DNA of 64,000 nucleotides from Epichloe hybrida (taxonomy: Eukaryota > Ascomycota > Sordariomycetes > Hypocreales > Clavicipitaceae), in NCBI GenBank assembly GCA_019022495.1, contig JAFEKR010000011.1, positions 1,364,001 to 1,428,000 of the forward strand. The letters are read 5' to 3'. The notes under the pieces are model-generated. The model was not told where the DNA came from, searched no databases, and saw nothing but the letters and a program-made list of their open reading frames with translations. Positions 10,728 through 22,206 of this stretch are shown in pieces (positions within the stretch are counted from its first letter, which is position 1; each line of letters opens with the position of its first letter). Position numbers and translations under genes: made by a program.

Positions 10728-12047
10728 ACTGTTGGAGGAGTAATGACACATTGAGCAAGGTGTGTGCGCAGGGCAAGGGGCGGCTCATCTGTTTCGCCGC
10801 GGCGAGTTTCCATAGTATAATTATTAATTTCCTGTGGGCGGTTTATTGGAGGGACTTCTTGAACATACAACCTGGTGGCCTTGGATCCATTTTGCTGGTG
10901 ATCCTTTGCGGAGAGGAGCATTTTGCTGTTTGGCCTGCCGCTAATAATGCATAATACAAGGATTGTTAACATGTGGTTAATCAGAATGCACTGCGTTCTG
11001 TCCATGGCGGCTTGTGCCTAGTTGAGATTGTATTGCGTCGAGTAAGAGAAGTCCCATCAATACTAGCAGACTTGAATCCCTTCCAGACTGGTACATGCAT
11101 GTAGATACAATCGGGGGACCCCCCTGTTGGAGACTTTTACATTATAAAATACACCCCCTGAATTCTTTCACAAATCTACATGCCCTGGTTATTCGTCCCC
11201 CACTAACAGCTGCAATCAGCTGAGCTGCACATGCAATATAACCCCTACAATAATTTAAAGAGCTACTAGGAAAATAGATAGGGGATTAAACGCCATAAAA
11301 GGGTATATTATCTTAAGCGTGTATTACTAAGAGATAAAGGTATCTATCAATCCTAGCCCCTATTACCTTTCTTTCCCATCTTACATCTAATTGGCCTATT
11401 TACCCCTGCCATGTAGATTCGTAAAATAATTCAGTCTTGAACGCCCCTCCCGCATGTGGAGCAGGGTGGATGCCCAAAGTGGACGAGGTACTGGCCCGTG
11501 CCCCTTTTGGAAGTTTCCATCATTCTCTCCCCGCAATATCGATGACAGGATACGGGTGCCTGCGTTTTTAATCCGCGCACGTCGAGAGAAGCCCGAGGTT
11601 CTGTCCATGCGCAATGACGCACGCGGGTGCCATGACGACGACGTGACGGGCACAGACAGGACTGCCTCGAGCAAGGATGACATGGTTCTCGATTGGAACT
11701 TGAGCGAGGAGTGCGCAGTCCGTATAAACGGGCCGTGTTTGCCGTGCGATATCGTACCCAGGTAGCCTAGGCCACGACACGAGATGAGATGGGACGGTCT
11801 GGACACTCTTACCCTGGAGCGAATTGAATTCTTGACTTGCAAATTGGACAATAGCAACGGACAGTGACTGTACTACAACAAGCTCCATGCCGAATTCCCT
11901 TCTCCTTCCCGTTCACACTGCCTGTTATCCCGTCACCACCATCCCAACCAAAGCCCGGAAAGATACCCTCTGCTTGCCGATTCCCTATTGGCCCCCGGCC
12001 CTTGGTCTCCGAACACGCTTGCAAGCTTTGCTTCCCCCGTCATGCAT
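10728..12047. other. Intergenic region between two convergent genes, with an AT-rich relic
   Basis: No gene is supported. The GPI-protein gene (+) and the transcription factor gene (-) converge here, so both 3' ends lie in the interval. The middle part (about 11105-11412) turns abruptly AT-rich and TA-rich, like the large island downstream, and is listed separately. The 150-residue minus-strand frame at 11396-11857 starts in that relic and looks random. Confidence 0.5.
11105..11412. repeat. AT-rich relic, probably a RIP-decayed transposon fragment
   Basis: About 300 bp change sharply in composition, with many TA dinucleotides and stop codons in all frames, between GC-balanced flanks. The stretch starts near a TGTTGGA sequence, as an LTR might, but I found no convincing 3' end and no target duplication. 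An 8-bp ATGTAGAT occurs close to both edges and may be chance. It could be a solo LTR or a MITE. The family is not identified. Confidence 0.45.
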
Positions 12048-14869
12048 TCACATAGAACTTGCATAGCCACTTGGATGATTCGGAGGCGGAGGCATGTTGG
12101 GAAAATCCAGATTCGTCGAGTGCCAGTTCCATAACGGTGCGAGCTCTCCCAACTGAGCGTCCGAAAGGTTTTCGATATTGAAGTCTGGGTCCGGATCAGC
12201 GACTCCTTGCTGGTACGCATCCACATCGCCACCACCCCCCGGCTCCTGTGTGGTAGAGAAAGAGGCCATGAGATCTTGACCTTCCACGCTCGTGGGCGGT
12301 GTTGTTTCGGATGCGCCCGACCACGCGGGCTGCAGCTCGCCATAGTGTCCAAGGTTCGGCGCTGCGGATGCCGAATGGCCCTCAACAGCCATGAAGCCGA
12401 TATTCTGAGGCACGTGTTGACCTTGCGCAAACTCATGTCCGCCATAGTTGTATTGATGTGGTGCAATATGACTCGGTGGTGCTCTGTTGTTCGTCGGTAC
12501 AGTTGTCGTCGGCGCGGCTAGTAGTGGCGCCGCCACGAGAGGCTGCACTTGTTGCGACGTGACAGACTTGGTCGCCCTTTGCGTCATCGGTTGGGGCTGA
12601 ATGGCTGACTGTTGGGGGCCCAGACCTGTAGCTGGCTGTTGATGAGCCACGGACGCCGATCCCGTGCCGGACAGCGCTGGTGATCTGGGCTTCACCTTTG
12701 GTCGCTTCACCTGTCGCTCTGAACCATGGCGCGGCACATTCTCTGGCAATCTCCTCACGAGTCGCTCAAGAATATCGTACGACGTTTTCGAGTTTTTGGA
12801 AATCGTGTTGAGTTTTCTCAGCATATCCACAGCATCTCCGATGGCGGCCAGGATTTGCTGCCGCTTCACAATAGTCTGTTCAGTGTCCTTGAGAACCGCG
12901 GTGCAGAGCATGGCGGCTGTGTCGAAAATTGAAAATACGATGAAATGCAAGCGCCCGTCGCGATTATAGACCTTGTCCACCCACGACCGCAGGGTCTTCA
13001 TGAGCTTCAGAGAGTACCATATTCCCACATCTCGAATCTTGAGCTCATCCTGAGGAGATTCCCAGGTATATTGCTTCACCATGTAGTGCCGGATGGGATT
13101 AAGAATCAAGAGACACGCCATGGTATATACATAGAATCTCTGCGCAAAGAGCCAAGGACATTTTTGGTCTTTGCTCGTGTCTGGGTTCTCGAATGAGTAT
13201 TCCGGCGGAAACTGATCAACCCATTCCTCAATAATGACTTTGTATTCTTGGACTTCAGCAGGTGCAATAATGTTCTTAGGCGCGCTGAATCTTGATGCCA
13301 ATTGCCGGGTCAGACTGGATTGCATCTTCATGTGAAGCAAGGGAGAAACTATGTGACCCTCGAGGGTCAGTTTGGGCAGCTCAGCATCGCAATCAGTGCG
13401 ATCGATGATCTTTGGTCTGGAAAGACCGGAAGAGATTTGCCTAGCAAGATGTTGCTGTTAGTTTCGCGCTCTGAGAATATGCACAAATAAAAATAGGGAG
13501 AAAAGATATCTAGTACCAGTCCCAGGTGTCCAAGATACACCAAAGCCTCCTCCGCATCTCCAGGTCAAAATCCGTGACGCTTCCCGGATGAGGTTCTTTG
13601 TGATACCCCAACTCTCGAGCTTCCAGTATCGCAGCACTCAAAACGTGCCATGCTTCGAGAAACTTGGCCTCGGCTTTATACCAGTAGCATGAGTGCAACA
13701 GCCGCTGCACGTTGAAAAAATGATAGTGTCCAACGGGAATCACACTTGCCAGTTCTCTCATGGCCGCATGAAGCTGATCAGAGACCACTTCCAAAGTGTC
13801 TCCTAGCTCTCTCTCGAAAGCCTTTTCACTCGCAGGCTCCACATGTTGCAAAGCACAGGCGCAGATGATGGCCAGCAGACACGTATATTGCAGTGATAGC
13901 GGTCTGTTTTTGAGCCGCCGTTCCCACCAAATGTGATAGTCTTGCAGGAAGACTGGAGGATAAATGATGTAATAATAGTAGTTGATATCACCGAGGAAAT
14001 TCTGCATCAAAATGTCTGCGGTACGGCAACGGGAAGTCAGCATATGCCAGCAATACAGCGAGTGAGTAGTCTTGGAAAGGAAAGCCCCTTACCCATGGAT
14101 TGTCGTTGGGGGAGGAGCTTCAGTACTCGCTGTATCTGGACTGATGAATCGGCATCGACATAATCTTGCTTTGGTGCGGGCTGCTCGGTCGCAGAGTGCC
14201 GGTAAGCCGTATTAGCCAAGACACTCACTTCATTGCCCGGCTGCTGTGACAACTTGCAACATGCCCATCTACGAACGCGGGACGGCAGACACGCGAACAT
14301 ACCACTCCATGATCAATTCCTAGTGTGGCGTAGAGACGGGTGGCCAAGGCATCGAATCCAAGGCCATCCTCTTCACCTTTCCCTTCAGCAGCCCCTCTGC
14401 TGGCGTAATCATCGTGGGATCGCTTGAGTTTCTCAGTCAAGTCGTGGGCTGGTTCATCCACGACCGGCTTCGAGTAATTGTAGCGACATTCATCGGCAAT
14501 TTTGCGTCGTTGACAGCGGTCGCACGGCCATTCTCGATTGCACTGGGTCGCAAAAATTGACAGTCAGTGATGACTACATGAAAAAGCAACTCGGATGGTG
14601 CTCGTATCCCTTTCGCCCAAGTGTGTTTAGATGTGGGAAACCTGGCGTAGGGCGCTTTTCGTGCAGGTCGAGATGCAAACACGCCCGCATTGGCAGAGTA
14701 AACTAAACCACACAAGGTACCGGGCGAGTCCATGGGTGAATCCGGCGAGAGGTTTACTCACCTTTTGTTTCCGACGTTGACATTCAGTGCAGGCAGATCG
14801 ATTGTAAGCAGCATCGTGCTGAGAATCGTCGACGTCGACGGAAACACTCGTGGGTTGAACGTCAGTCAT
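12048..14869 (-). CDS. Zn(II)2Cys6 fungal transcription factor
   Basis: Five exons, complement(join(12048..13440,13517..14015,14093..14243,14303..14542,14762..14869)), give about 796 residues. The start MTDVQPTS at 14869 precedes a binuclear zinc cluster with the spacing C-X2-C-X6-C-X5-C-X2-C-X8-C at residues 27-55. Intron 1 splits the cluster after the third Lys of QRRKQK. The middle region (about 165-430) has the look of the fungal_trans domain (PF04082): Tyr-rich YYYYIIYPP, then the EMRRRLWCILDTWDW block. The C-terminal third is Gln/Pro/Ala-rich and probably disordered. The target genes are unknown and the neighbours give no hint of a metabolic cluster. The acceptor of intron 2 is uncertain (14243 or 14252, both in frame). 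Intron 4 has a clear ACTAAC branch. Confidence 0.88.
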
Positions 14870-15941
14870 GGCTCTCGAATCATTCCCTTTTCGAACATGG
14901 ACCAGGGGGACGCGGCAATTTATCAAAGGCCCGTTGCGAGCGAGGAGCAGGCGTCAGATGTGCTGATACAAGAAAAAAAAGGGAGACGTCGCTAAACGCG
15001 TGCAGGCATGGTCAGCTCGTGTTGAACACACTGTGTGTGGCTGCGGGGTGTGTCAAGCCTCGTTTATAAACGTTCGGTTAGGCCTTTCGGGTAGCCGCTG
15101 CGGCGTCACAGCCGTCGCAGCCGTCACAGCCGTCGCAGCCGTCACAGCCGTCACAGCCATCCCCAATAGGTGGTTGGTCCAAGCCCTAAGCCCTTCAGCC
15201 CTTCAACCCCTCGTCGGATCCCTCTGGCCCCCATTGGATAAGCCGACTTCCGCTTCCGATTTTCACTTCTTTCGTTCGACTCGAATCAAGTCATCATGTG
15301 CTACCATTTGGGCAGTGTATCGTGTGTCACACAATTGTTGGAACTATGCGGAACCAGCTAACCTATACCAGTCGCCTACTCTTGTGTAAAAGAGGCGATG
15401 CTTTCCTCGGCACATTCGCTACTTTACATGTCATCCTTGCTCGTCACCTCCCGCACGCCCAGTCCAATCCCATGAGTATCACCAATGGTCAAGCTGCATT
15501 TCTCCAAGTTGAACTCTCCTCAGAGATCTGCTATCAACGTGGCATATCTGCTATCCAGCACAAACCTTCATACATGAACTACCTATCCCAGAGTCCCGCT
15601 TGCATTCCCATCGGAGCTCACGCCCCTGTACTTGCCACGATGAACTGTAGTCAAATCAATTAGATCATCCCTCAAGCTGGCTGATAGAGGCGAAACCCCG
15701 TCTTGGGTCAGTGGCTCGACCGAAAACACTTTTAGGTTCTCCCATCTCTTTCGTCTTCTCCCACTCCTCCAAAGTCATGTCTAGAACTTTTTCAACAGAG
15801 GAGTAAAACTTTAAAATTGTATATTCCCACGCAACTCCAGCCAGAATGCGGAGCCTGAAGGGGCCTGAAGAGGGCCACCGTGACAAGAAAAAGGCTCCGC
15901 GCATGCATTATCACATCTCTCCGCAAATTGCAGGACGCCTA
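14870..15941. other. Intergenic region between the Zn2Cys6 factor and the patatin-like gene
   Basis: This is the promoter side of the transcription factor gene and the 3' flank of the patatin-like gene, both on the minus strand. No gene is supported. A six-unit 9-bp tandem array lies at 15104-15157. The 79-codon minus-strand frame at 15665-15904 has no recognisable family. Confidence 0.5.
15104..15157. repeat. Tandem array of six 9-bp units, CGTC(A/G)CAGC
   Basis: Six perfect-length units alternate between CGTCACAGC and CGTCGCAGC about 235 bp upstream of the transcription factor start codon. The spacing of nine keeps the units on nearly one helical face. A protein-binding role is possible but only inferred. 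Confidence 0.85.
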
Positions 15942-17756
15942 CTAGTCTTCCTCCCCCGCGGCCATGCTTCCTTTCCTCCTCAGATCCCCTGCCTTCAGCT
16001 TCCGGACCACTTGATACGACCTATCCAGTTCATTTTCAACGGCAGACCTGATTCTCAACGCCGCCACAGCGGGCCAAACGCTCCTTTCGCCCCTCAAGAT
16101 CCAATAGTTTAGCGTTTCCCTCGTGGGAGTCTCCAGGAGGCGTATGAAGTCGCCGGCCGTCACCTCGGGAACTAATGTCATTGACGCAGCAGGTATTCGC
16201 TCGTCCACTAAGAATCTCCGGATGCTAGACGGCAAGAGCTGCAGCGTGTCGAGCTGGCGGAGGCGGTGTCGGACTTCGAGACCAACCATGCGGACCATGA
16301 AGGCTGACAACTGGGCAATCTTGCTCCGCGACTCGACCAGAGAGGGACCGTGCATGTCAGATTGCAGGAATGGAATGAGATAAGGACGGGCTTGGCTGAC
16401 AATGAAGTGGTTGACGTTGAAGAGCTCGGCGACTCGTTGGAGAGGAGAGTCTCGGTCGGTATAAGATACGTGTGTCCAATGGCGAAAGTCGGTCGTGTTG
16501 GCTGCCGCCCATGGGACGACTTTGCCGTGGACGTCTTTGCAGAGAATGGTGGCTTCTCGGCTGCCGTATAGGGATGACGAGGAAGCATTCGACGCCACTG
16601 CTGCGGTCCATATCAACTGCGAAAGTAGACTAGGTTAATGACTGACCGGCTGCGCATTCGTGCACATCGGAGAGTTGGCTTGGAAGCACTCACCACGTTT
16701 GGGGCCGTGATATAGTTTAGGAGAGTCGGCACTCCACCTTGCCCTTCTGTCGCGACGGTGATGTTGAGAACCCTCTTGCTGCGATTGTACGCCTCCTCAA
16801 AAGTCAGATCCCCGACATTGGCCCTCACGCAATCTTCCAGCACCGTCACGTCCAAGAAGTACCCTTCTTTTGAAAAGCGTCGAACTCGTCGCATCAGGGT
16901 TGCCCATCTCGAACCGAATGTCTGCTGGTGAACATGTCCACCCTCGCTCCTGTTCTTCGTAAACGCTGAGACGTCAATTCCCTCGCCTGTGAGGACGTCG
17001 GGCAATTCTTCTTCAGTATGTATGGCCACCAGCGCGGCGATCAGAGCTCCGGTAGCTGTCCCCGTGATGATGCGAGGGAGAAGACCACGCAGAAACAGAG
17101 CTTTTACCACGCCGAGGTGGCATAACCCGAATATCGCGCCTCCTTGCAAAACCAACGTGCTTCGTCCGAACGCCTGCCTTGTGTCGTGTATGAAGTCGAG
17201 CTTCATCTGATTTGTCAAAACTGTCCCGCCCCCTTGCGAATTGGACATGAATGTCGTGGGTAATGTGCTGATATCTTGCACGGACTCCGCCACCTGAGTT
17301 ATGTACTCCTCGATGAGGTATTTCGTTCCCGAAAAGGATCGATTGTATAACCTTGGTACAGTGATGTTTCCAAGATTTCGAACGAGGCCAGATCGGAGGA
17401 GGTTGACCAACTGTTGGAAGTGGTTCTCTTCTCGAGCAATGACGAGCGATTGTAGTCGTTCTGTTATGAGCCTCCAGTCATAGTATCCTGAAGTAGGGTT
17501 GTTCCTCCTGTAATGATGAGACTTGTCAAATTACCAGTCCTTCCACAGCAACGAGGGGGGCGGCCCTCGTAATCATGACGTACCAGAGATCTAGCCCAAG
17601 CAGATTATCCAAGTGAAGAGCAGCCTCCTCCCAGTCCTCGAAAGTCTCCGCATTGCGCAGCAAGTTGAGCCACAGGTCGACGGGATGTTCACCGGTATAC
17701 CAGCCCACGAGCTTCTGCGCCGGCGTTAGGAGAAGTGCCATGGGCGAGTCCATCAT
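15942..17756 (-). CDS. Patatin-like protein of the TGL/SDP1 lipase type, probable pseudoenzyme
   Basis: The exons are complement(join(15942..16616,16694..17507,17584..17756)), giving 553 residues with start MMDSPMALLL. An N-terminal DUF3336-like segment (YYDWRLITERLQSL, residues about 65-80) precedes a patatin fold: oxyanion loop LVLQGGAIFGLCHLG (about 176-190), nucleophile elbow ITGTATGAL (205-213), APNVLIWTA, and ELFNVNHFIVSQ (about 393-404). Active members hydrolyse triacylglycerol or phospholipid with a Ser-Asp dyad. Here the G-X-S-X-G serine is Ala209, and the region before ELFNVNHF reads YTDRDSPLQ with no D-G-(G/A/S). Both catalytic residues therefore seem to be missing while the fold motifs are kept, which suggests a binding or regulatory role. 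The start is uncertain: an upstream in-frame extension crosses a 16-base C/G run (17775-17790), which I regard as leader. A GTGGGT donor lies just upstream of it. Confidence 0.84.
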
Positions 17757-18562
17757 GTCGCAGAGAACATGAGAGGGGGGGGGGGGGGGGATGAGAAACG
17801 GAAACCCACCTTGAACCAAAAGGTTGTCACGTCCACAATGAACCTCCAGACAGCTAGGACCGCCCCCATGATATGCCGAGGGTGACGGGATCACGGGCAC
17901 CATGCAGAAGGAAATGTCGATGATGAGGGTGGCCCTGGGTGGGTCGTTGATAGATGATCTTTCTACATACAAAGATTAGCTGCGCAGCATTTCCGGGCTT
18001 CTCGATTTGCGTTGCTGATGTGCCCCGGAGTTTGGCCAATCATGCCGACAAGCCCATTGGTGGTGCTGTGCGATTCGCGAGGGGTCGAGCTGGTGGTGGG
18101 CTTGTTGGCTTGCAATTTGGGGAAGATGCTGGGTCTAAGCATGTGATGGATGATGTCTGGTCATCGACGATGGCGATGGAGACCGGCCCAAGTCCGAGCG
18201 GATACCGTCCGCCCCCACCCAGATTCGACAACTTTTGTTGGACATTGTAGCAATATATTTACGCCCTCCCCCCCCCTCTCTTTCTCTCAGTTGCCATTGC
18301 CGTTCAATCTCTCATGGCCAGAGATGAATCAGCCACTACCTTGTTCAAGAACCACCGCAGAAAGCACCTACTGGCTTTTGCATTGTTGAACGCTTCGTGA
18401 GACTATGATATTGCGATGCGTAGCCATCGCAGCCAATACATCATCGTTTTGCTCCATTCGCCTTCTTCAACACCCAATGTAGATAAGTAGATTTACATGT
18501 TGAGCGAGCCTCCCAGACCACTAGTTGCCCACACTTTCGTCTGCATCATGTCTTGTCGGGTT
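17757..18562. other. Intergenic region upstream of the patatin-like gene, with a poly-G run
   Basis: No separate gene is supported. The interval holds the leader and promoter of the minus-strand patatin-like gene and the 3' flank of LEO1. A run of 16 G lies at 17775-17790, 19 bp upstream of the chosen start codon. A frame reading through it would encode poly-proline and would be prone to slippage. Confidence 0.5.
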
Positions 18563-19873
18563 CTACTCATCGTCGTCGTCTACGACATTTCGCCGCCTCG
18601 ATCTGGAAGACGGCTCAGCACCATCTATCTCGTCTCCCTCAGCATCCTCGTCACCGTCCGGTTCAGCCGTCCTCTGCCTCTTCTTTCGGGCTGGCCGTTC
18701 ATCCTCATCATCATCCAGAAGTTCTTCCTCGTCATCGTCTTCCGCTCCACTGTCCATCTCCTCATCGTCGCTGCCAACCAAGAACCCATCGTCCATGTCA
18801 TAGTCCTCGCGCCGTCCAACACCCTGAGGCAGATCGTCATCAGAGTCATACTCTGGCCGATGTCTCTTGGGTTTGGTGGAGCCAGGCGGGCCTCTCTTTC
18901 GTCCAGATCCGTAGCCCCGTCCACTCTCCAAATCTCCAATTGAGAGACCTCCACGGCTTGAGCGTCCCAGTCCGCCATCCATCTTCAGGGCGGCGTTTTC
19001 GCGTCTACGCTGAGCCTTCATCCTCTCCTTCTCTGCCATTTCAGCCTGCTTCTTTTGCAATTCAGGATCTCTGGTGGTGCGAATGATGTTGTCGCCATCG
19101 TTTGCGGATTTGCTAGCTTGGGCCATCCGTTCGGCCAAGGCTGCCAAGGCGTCGTCTCCAACTGCTTTGTTGGGCCGTATGTTGAACTGCTCTGTCAAAT
19201 GCCCCACGGTCATGAGAAGGTTGCTACTGAGCTCGGCCGCGGCGGCGTAGTAGTGGCCATCATGAAGCTCATTGTACGGCTTGCCTTGGCCTGGAGCGAG
19301 GGCTTTCTTTTGTATTTCGTAGTGCTCACCACCAACAGAAATGGTCAGTGAGCCATCACTCCAGCGGTAAATATTTGTGTTGCTCTGGAGATCTCCCGTG
19401 CTTTCATCTTTGCGCACGCGTGCGACATGTACATGACTATCCGATTTCGCATTGGCAATATCGAATTCAGACGGTTTGAAGTTGGCTGCAACGTATTCCT
19501 CGGGCAGAAATTTTATGAACTTCGGCACACGCAAGACGCGAAGCTGTTCGGAAAATGTTAGCTCGGTGCGACCCTCTAGTGGCTTTGGGAATATCTTGGC
19601 GTGCCATACCGTTCCATCTTTGGGATTGGGAATCTGATGACGATACGTTTGTGTCGCCATAACAACCCTGTCTCGCGTCTCATGGGGTTGGTTGTCGCCA
19701 TCTTCATAGGCTCTTTGCCTTGCGTCGGGATCTTCGTCGGGGTCTGACGCTAGATCATCATCATCAAGGACGCTCTCCTTGGAAGTGGTCGGCAGGTCAT
19801 CGTCGCCTTCGTCTCCGAAGAGGTCATCACCGATGCCATCGAGCTCCTCGAGGGGCTCTTCGGAGTCAGACAT
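18563..19873 (-). CDS. LEO1: LEO1, RNA polymerase II-associated Paf1 complex subunit
   Basis: This nuclear elongation factor subunit of Paf1C binds RNA polymerase II and supports histone H2B ubiquitination and H3K4/K36 methylation. It is a single exon of 436 residues. The start at 19873 (MSDSEEPLEELDGIGDDLF) replaces a 21-codon in-frame extension further upstream, because the acidic N-terminus is the family hallmark. Residues 1-75 are acidic. The core Leo1 domain (about 90-265) includes ELTFSEQLRVLRVPKFIKFLPEEY and IYRWSDGSLTISVGGEHYEIQ. A charged, Arg/Lys-rich helix follows (DPELQKKQAEMAEKERMKAQ). The C-terminal 120 residues are alternating acidic and basic low-complexity sequence. The antisense frames over the acidic tail are shadows. 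Confidence 0.93.
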   Translation of the reverse strand: MSDSEEPLEELDGIGDDLFGDEGDDDLPTTSKESVLDDDDLASDPDEDPDARQRAYEDGDNQPHETRDRVVMATQTYRHQIPNPKDGTVWHAKIFPKPLEGRTELTFSEQLRVLRVPKFIKFLPEEYVAANFKPSEFDIANAKSDSHVHVARVRKDESTGDLQSNTNIYRWSDGSLTISVGGEHYEIQKKALAPGQGKPYNELHDGHYYAAAAELSSNLLMTVGHLTEQFNIRPNKAVGDDALAALAERMAQASKSANDGDNIIRTTRDPELQKKQAEMAEKERMKAQRRRENAALKMDGGLGRSSRGGLSIGDLESGRGYGSGRKRGPPGSTKPKRHRPEYDSDDDLPQGVGRREDYDMDDGFLVGSDDEEMDSGAEDDDEEELLDDDEDERPARKKRQRTAEPDGDEDAEGDEIDGAEPSSRSRRRNVVDDDDE

Positions 19874-20296
19874 TGCGATGGGTTTATGTTTAAAAAGCAA
19901 AGAAGAAGAAACACGCTTCGATTTGTTGATGCGCAAGAAGTTTCCGAGTGGCGTAATCCTTGTCGAAGTTTGATGATGCTGCTGCAGGAGGTTGAGGTTC
20001 GAAAAAAGAGTCGCTAGGTTGAACGCGCCAGGGCTCCGCAGTTCTTGGCACTATTTGGGTCAGCCTCCCGCCTTTTTAGAGTGTGGTGGCCCCCCTGGCG
20101 TGGTGGCCCTGGCGTGGTGGACCTGGCGTGGTGGTATGGCAGTGTGTTCAATCCAGAGGAACGACAAGGAACGCACAAACCATCCACCACCTTGCACTGC
20201 AACTCGATGATATCGTCGACTCCTCCGTGTAAGGGAGTGTAATGTAGCATTCGTGCGGTCAAGTGAAATGCTTCTGGCCATACTGTGTGCAGCATA
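19874..20296. other. LEO1 promoter and antiporter 3' flank, with a short tandem repeat
   Basis: This is 423 bp between two minus-strand genes, with no gene in it. It contains three copies of a 13-14 bp unit at 20094-20134, listed separately. Confidence 0.55.
20094..20134. repeat. Three tandem copies of CCTGGCGTGGTGG
   Basis: Three near-perfect units of 13-14 bp are read directly, about 220 bp upstream of the LEO1 start codon. They could be a promoter element or a simple slippage product. Confidence 0.85.
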
Positions 20297-22206
20297 TCAG
20301 GAAATTCCCCAGGCCCCGAGCACATCTCTATGGACAGTCTGGCCTCCTCTCTGCACACCATTTTGCAGCTTCTTCACTCGTTGTACCAGAACTCCCACGG
20401 CCACCGGCCCCAAAATCGTGCAAAGAACGATTGCCCATGTCACTATGAGAAAAATATCCGAAGTACCGTCTGTTCCCGAAGAGGTGGAAAACACATCGTT
20501 GCTTTCTGCAATGGACGATATCAAGAACCCGATTTCCCCCCGGGCGACCATAGCACAGCCTATGATGGACGCTGGATACAGTGACCGGGGCTTAGAGGTA
20601 GCTGAAAGTGTGGGATTCTGTTCGTCCTGACTGCTCTCACAGCTCTTGCCGTTCCTTGTGTTGTTGTTATCGCTTCTTATACCATCAGCCGCCGCCTGAT
20701 TGTTGACTGTCGGTCCTGTCAGCGGCAGATTATTTGCATAGGTCTGGGACGCAGCATCGAGAATTGGCTCAGTCGGCGACACTACGGGGTGTTTCTTTGT
20801 CGGTTCGGTAGCCTTTTTTGCCCATATGTGGCCCAGGCTAGATTTTAGCATATTGCGAAACACTGGTCTTGTCCCTTTGACTGTGCTTTTCCAAGATGAA
20901 GGAAAAGCAACTGAGATGCGAGCGAGCCAGATGCCGCAAGCTAACTTGGCGAGAATCATCAACATTGCATAGACTATACCCTTCCACACTATGTCACCAG
21001 AGAACATTTTGGTGACCGGGATGGAGAATCCAATCGAGGCCTTGGTACAGTGGTTCGTTAGTAGGAATGATGTAATGCAAAGCAATGAGGAAGGCGTACG
21101 AAGAAGAGCGGCTTCAGAATTCGATTCACTGGAGTCGGGAAAAATCTATCGTAAACTTGTAGCCCCGAGAGAGCTTCGGTGCCTTCGGATTTTGCGTTCT
21201 CTCCGTCAACAGAATGACCGATGATGTTTGTGTCTGCAGATGAGGCTCCCGCTTTGGGTTCATTGGCATCAGTTAAATGTTCAACCTCAGTATCCCACCA
21301 GCTGATAGAAGCCCCGGCGATATAGGCGGAAAACAAGTTAGATATCCCCGCGTAGCCGGCTCCGGCCACGCAGCCGAGTAGGATTAGCGTGTGTGCTAGA
21401 AGTGCCGTCCGCTCTGATGTCATCAGGTGATTAAAAATGCCAGAGGCTGGCGGTGTGCGAAATTGATTAATTCGTCTTGTCAATGGCTTGATGATGAATA
21501 CGCATAACAAAAGGGCGAGGATAATAAAGGCAATGGATATGAGTAACGGTCTAACAATGACAGCCGCGGTGACAGAGGAGCCTTCTTTTCCAAATTTTGA
21601 AATGACTTGCACCAACACTAGCCCTACGACATCATCCATCATGGCGGCACTTGCAAGAATAACACCGAGTCTTGACTTTGTCAAGCCACTGGTTCCAAGA
21701 ACAGTAAATATCGTGCCCAGGCTAGTAGAGCTGAGCGAAGCTCCAGCAGCGAAGCACTGCAAGGGCGTGGCGTTGGTGAGTCTCATGAGAACAAATGATA
21801 GTCCAATTGGCATACTGATACCAGTGGTGGCCACAGCTACAGCGAACCAGATATTGGCCTTGAGGGATTTCAAAGAAGTCGACAAGCCTCCTTTGGTATT
21901 TTAGCTGTTGTCCCGTACGACGCCCTTGAAACGACGCCTGGGTGTAGGCGGCGTACCTTCATAAACCAAGAGTAAGAGGCCAAGATATCCAAGTTGTGTT
22001 ATGGCAGTCTCGACACTTGATTCAAGCCATTTTGACCCGGGTGTTCCCCAAGCAATGCCTAGCAGTATCTGCGCAATCAAGCCACAGTAGAGTACCTGAT
22101 CAAGAATGGAATTGAGTACATTGAGCAATATCAGAAACGAAGACTGTATGAGAATCGTGGTGATGGCTGGTTCATGGTATGGCAGAGACGAGGTTCCTGA
22201 CTGCAT
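20297..22206 (-). CDS. Monovalent cation/proton antiporter, Na+/H+ exchanger family (PF00999)
   Basis: The gene encodes a membrane antiporter that probably exchanges Na+ or K+ for H+ at the plasma membrane or an endomembrane. The exons are complement(join(20297..21040,21100..21890,21957..22206)), giving 594 residues; introns are 59 and 66 bp and the phases match. Hydrophobic segments begin at ILIQSSFLILLNVLN and continue through LGYLGLLLLVYEGGLSTS, the typical discontinuous-helix start of the family. The motif ASAAMMDDVVGLVLVQ (Asp pair at about 169-170) is the ion-binding site, and the two adjacent acids suggest the electrogenic CPA2 type. Later stretches are SNLFSAYIAGASISWW, FFASIGFSIPVTKMF and MVARGEIGFLISSIAE, with LCTILGPVAVGVLVQR near the end. 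A hydrophilic loop of about 130 residues, rich in Ser, Asn and Lys (roughly 385-520), interrupts the last helices. The ion specificity cannot be told from sequence. Confidence 0.88.

Noticed and set aside
18497..19086. Two long plus-strand frames rich in Ser and in His/Pro
   Set aside because: They are antisense shadows of the acidic, low-complexity LEO1 C-terminus.
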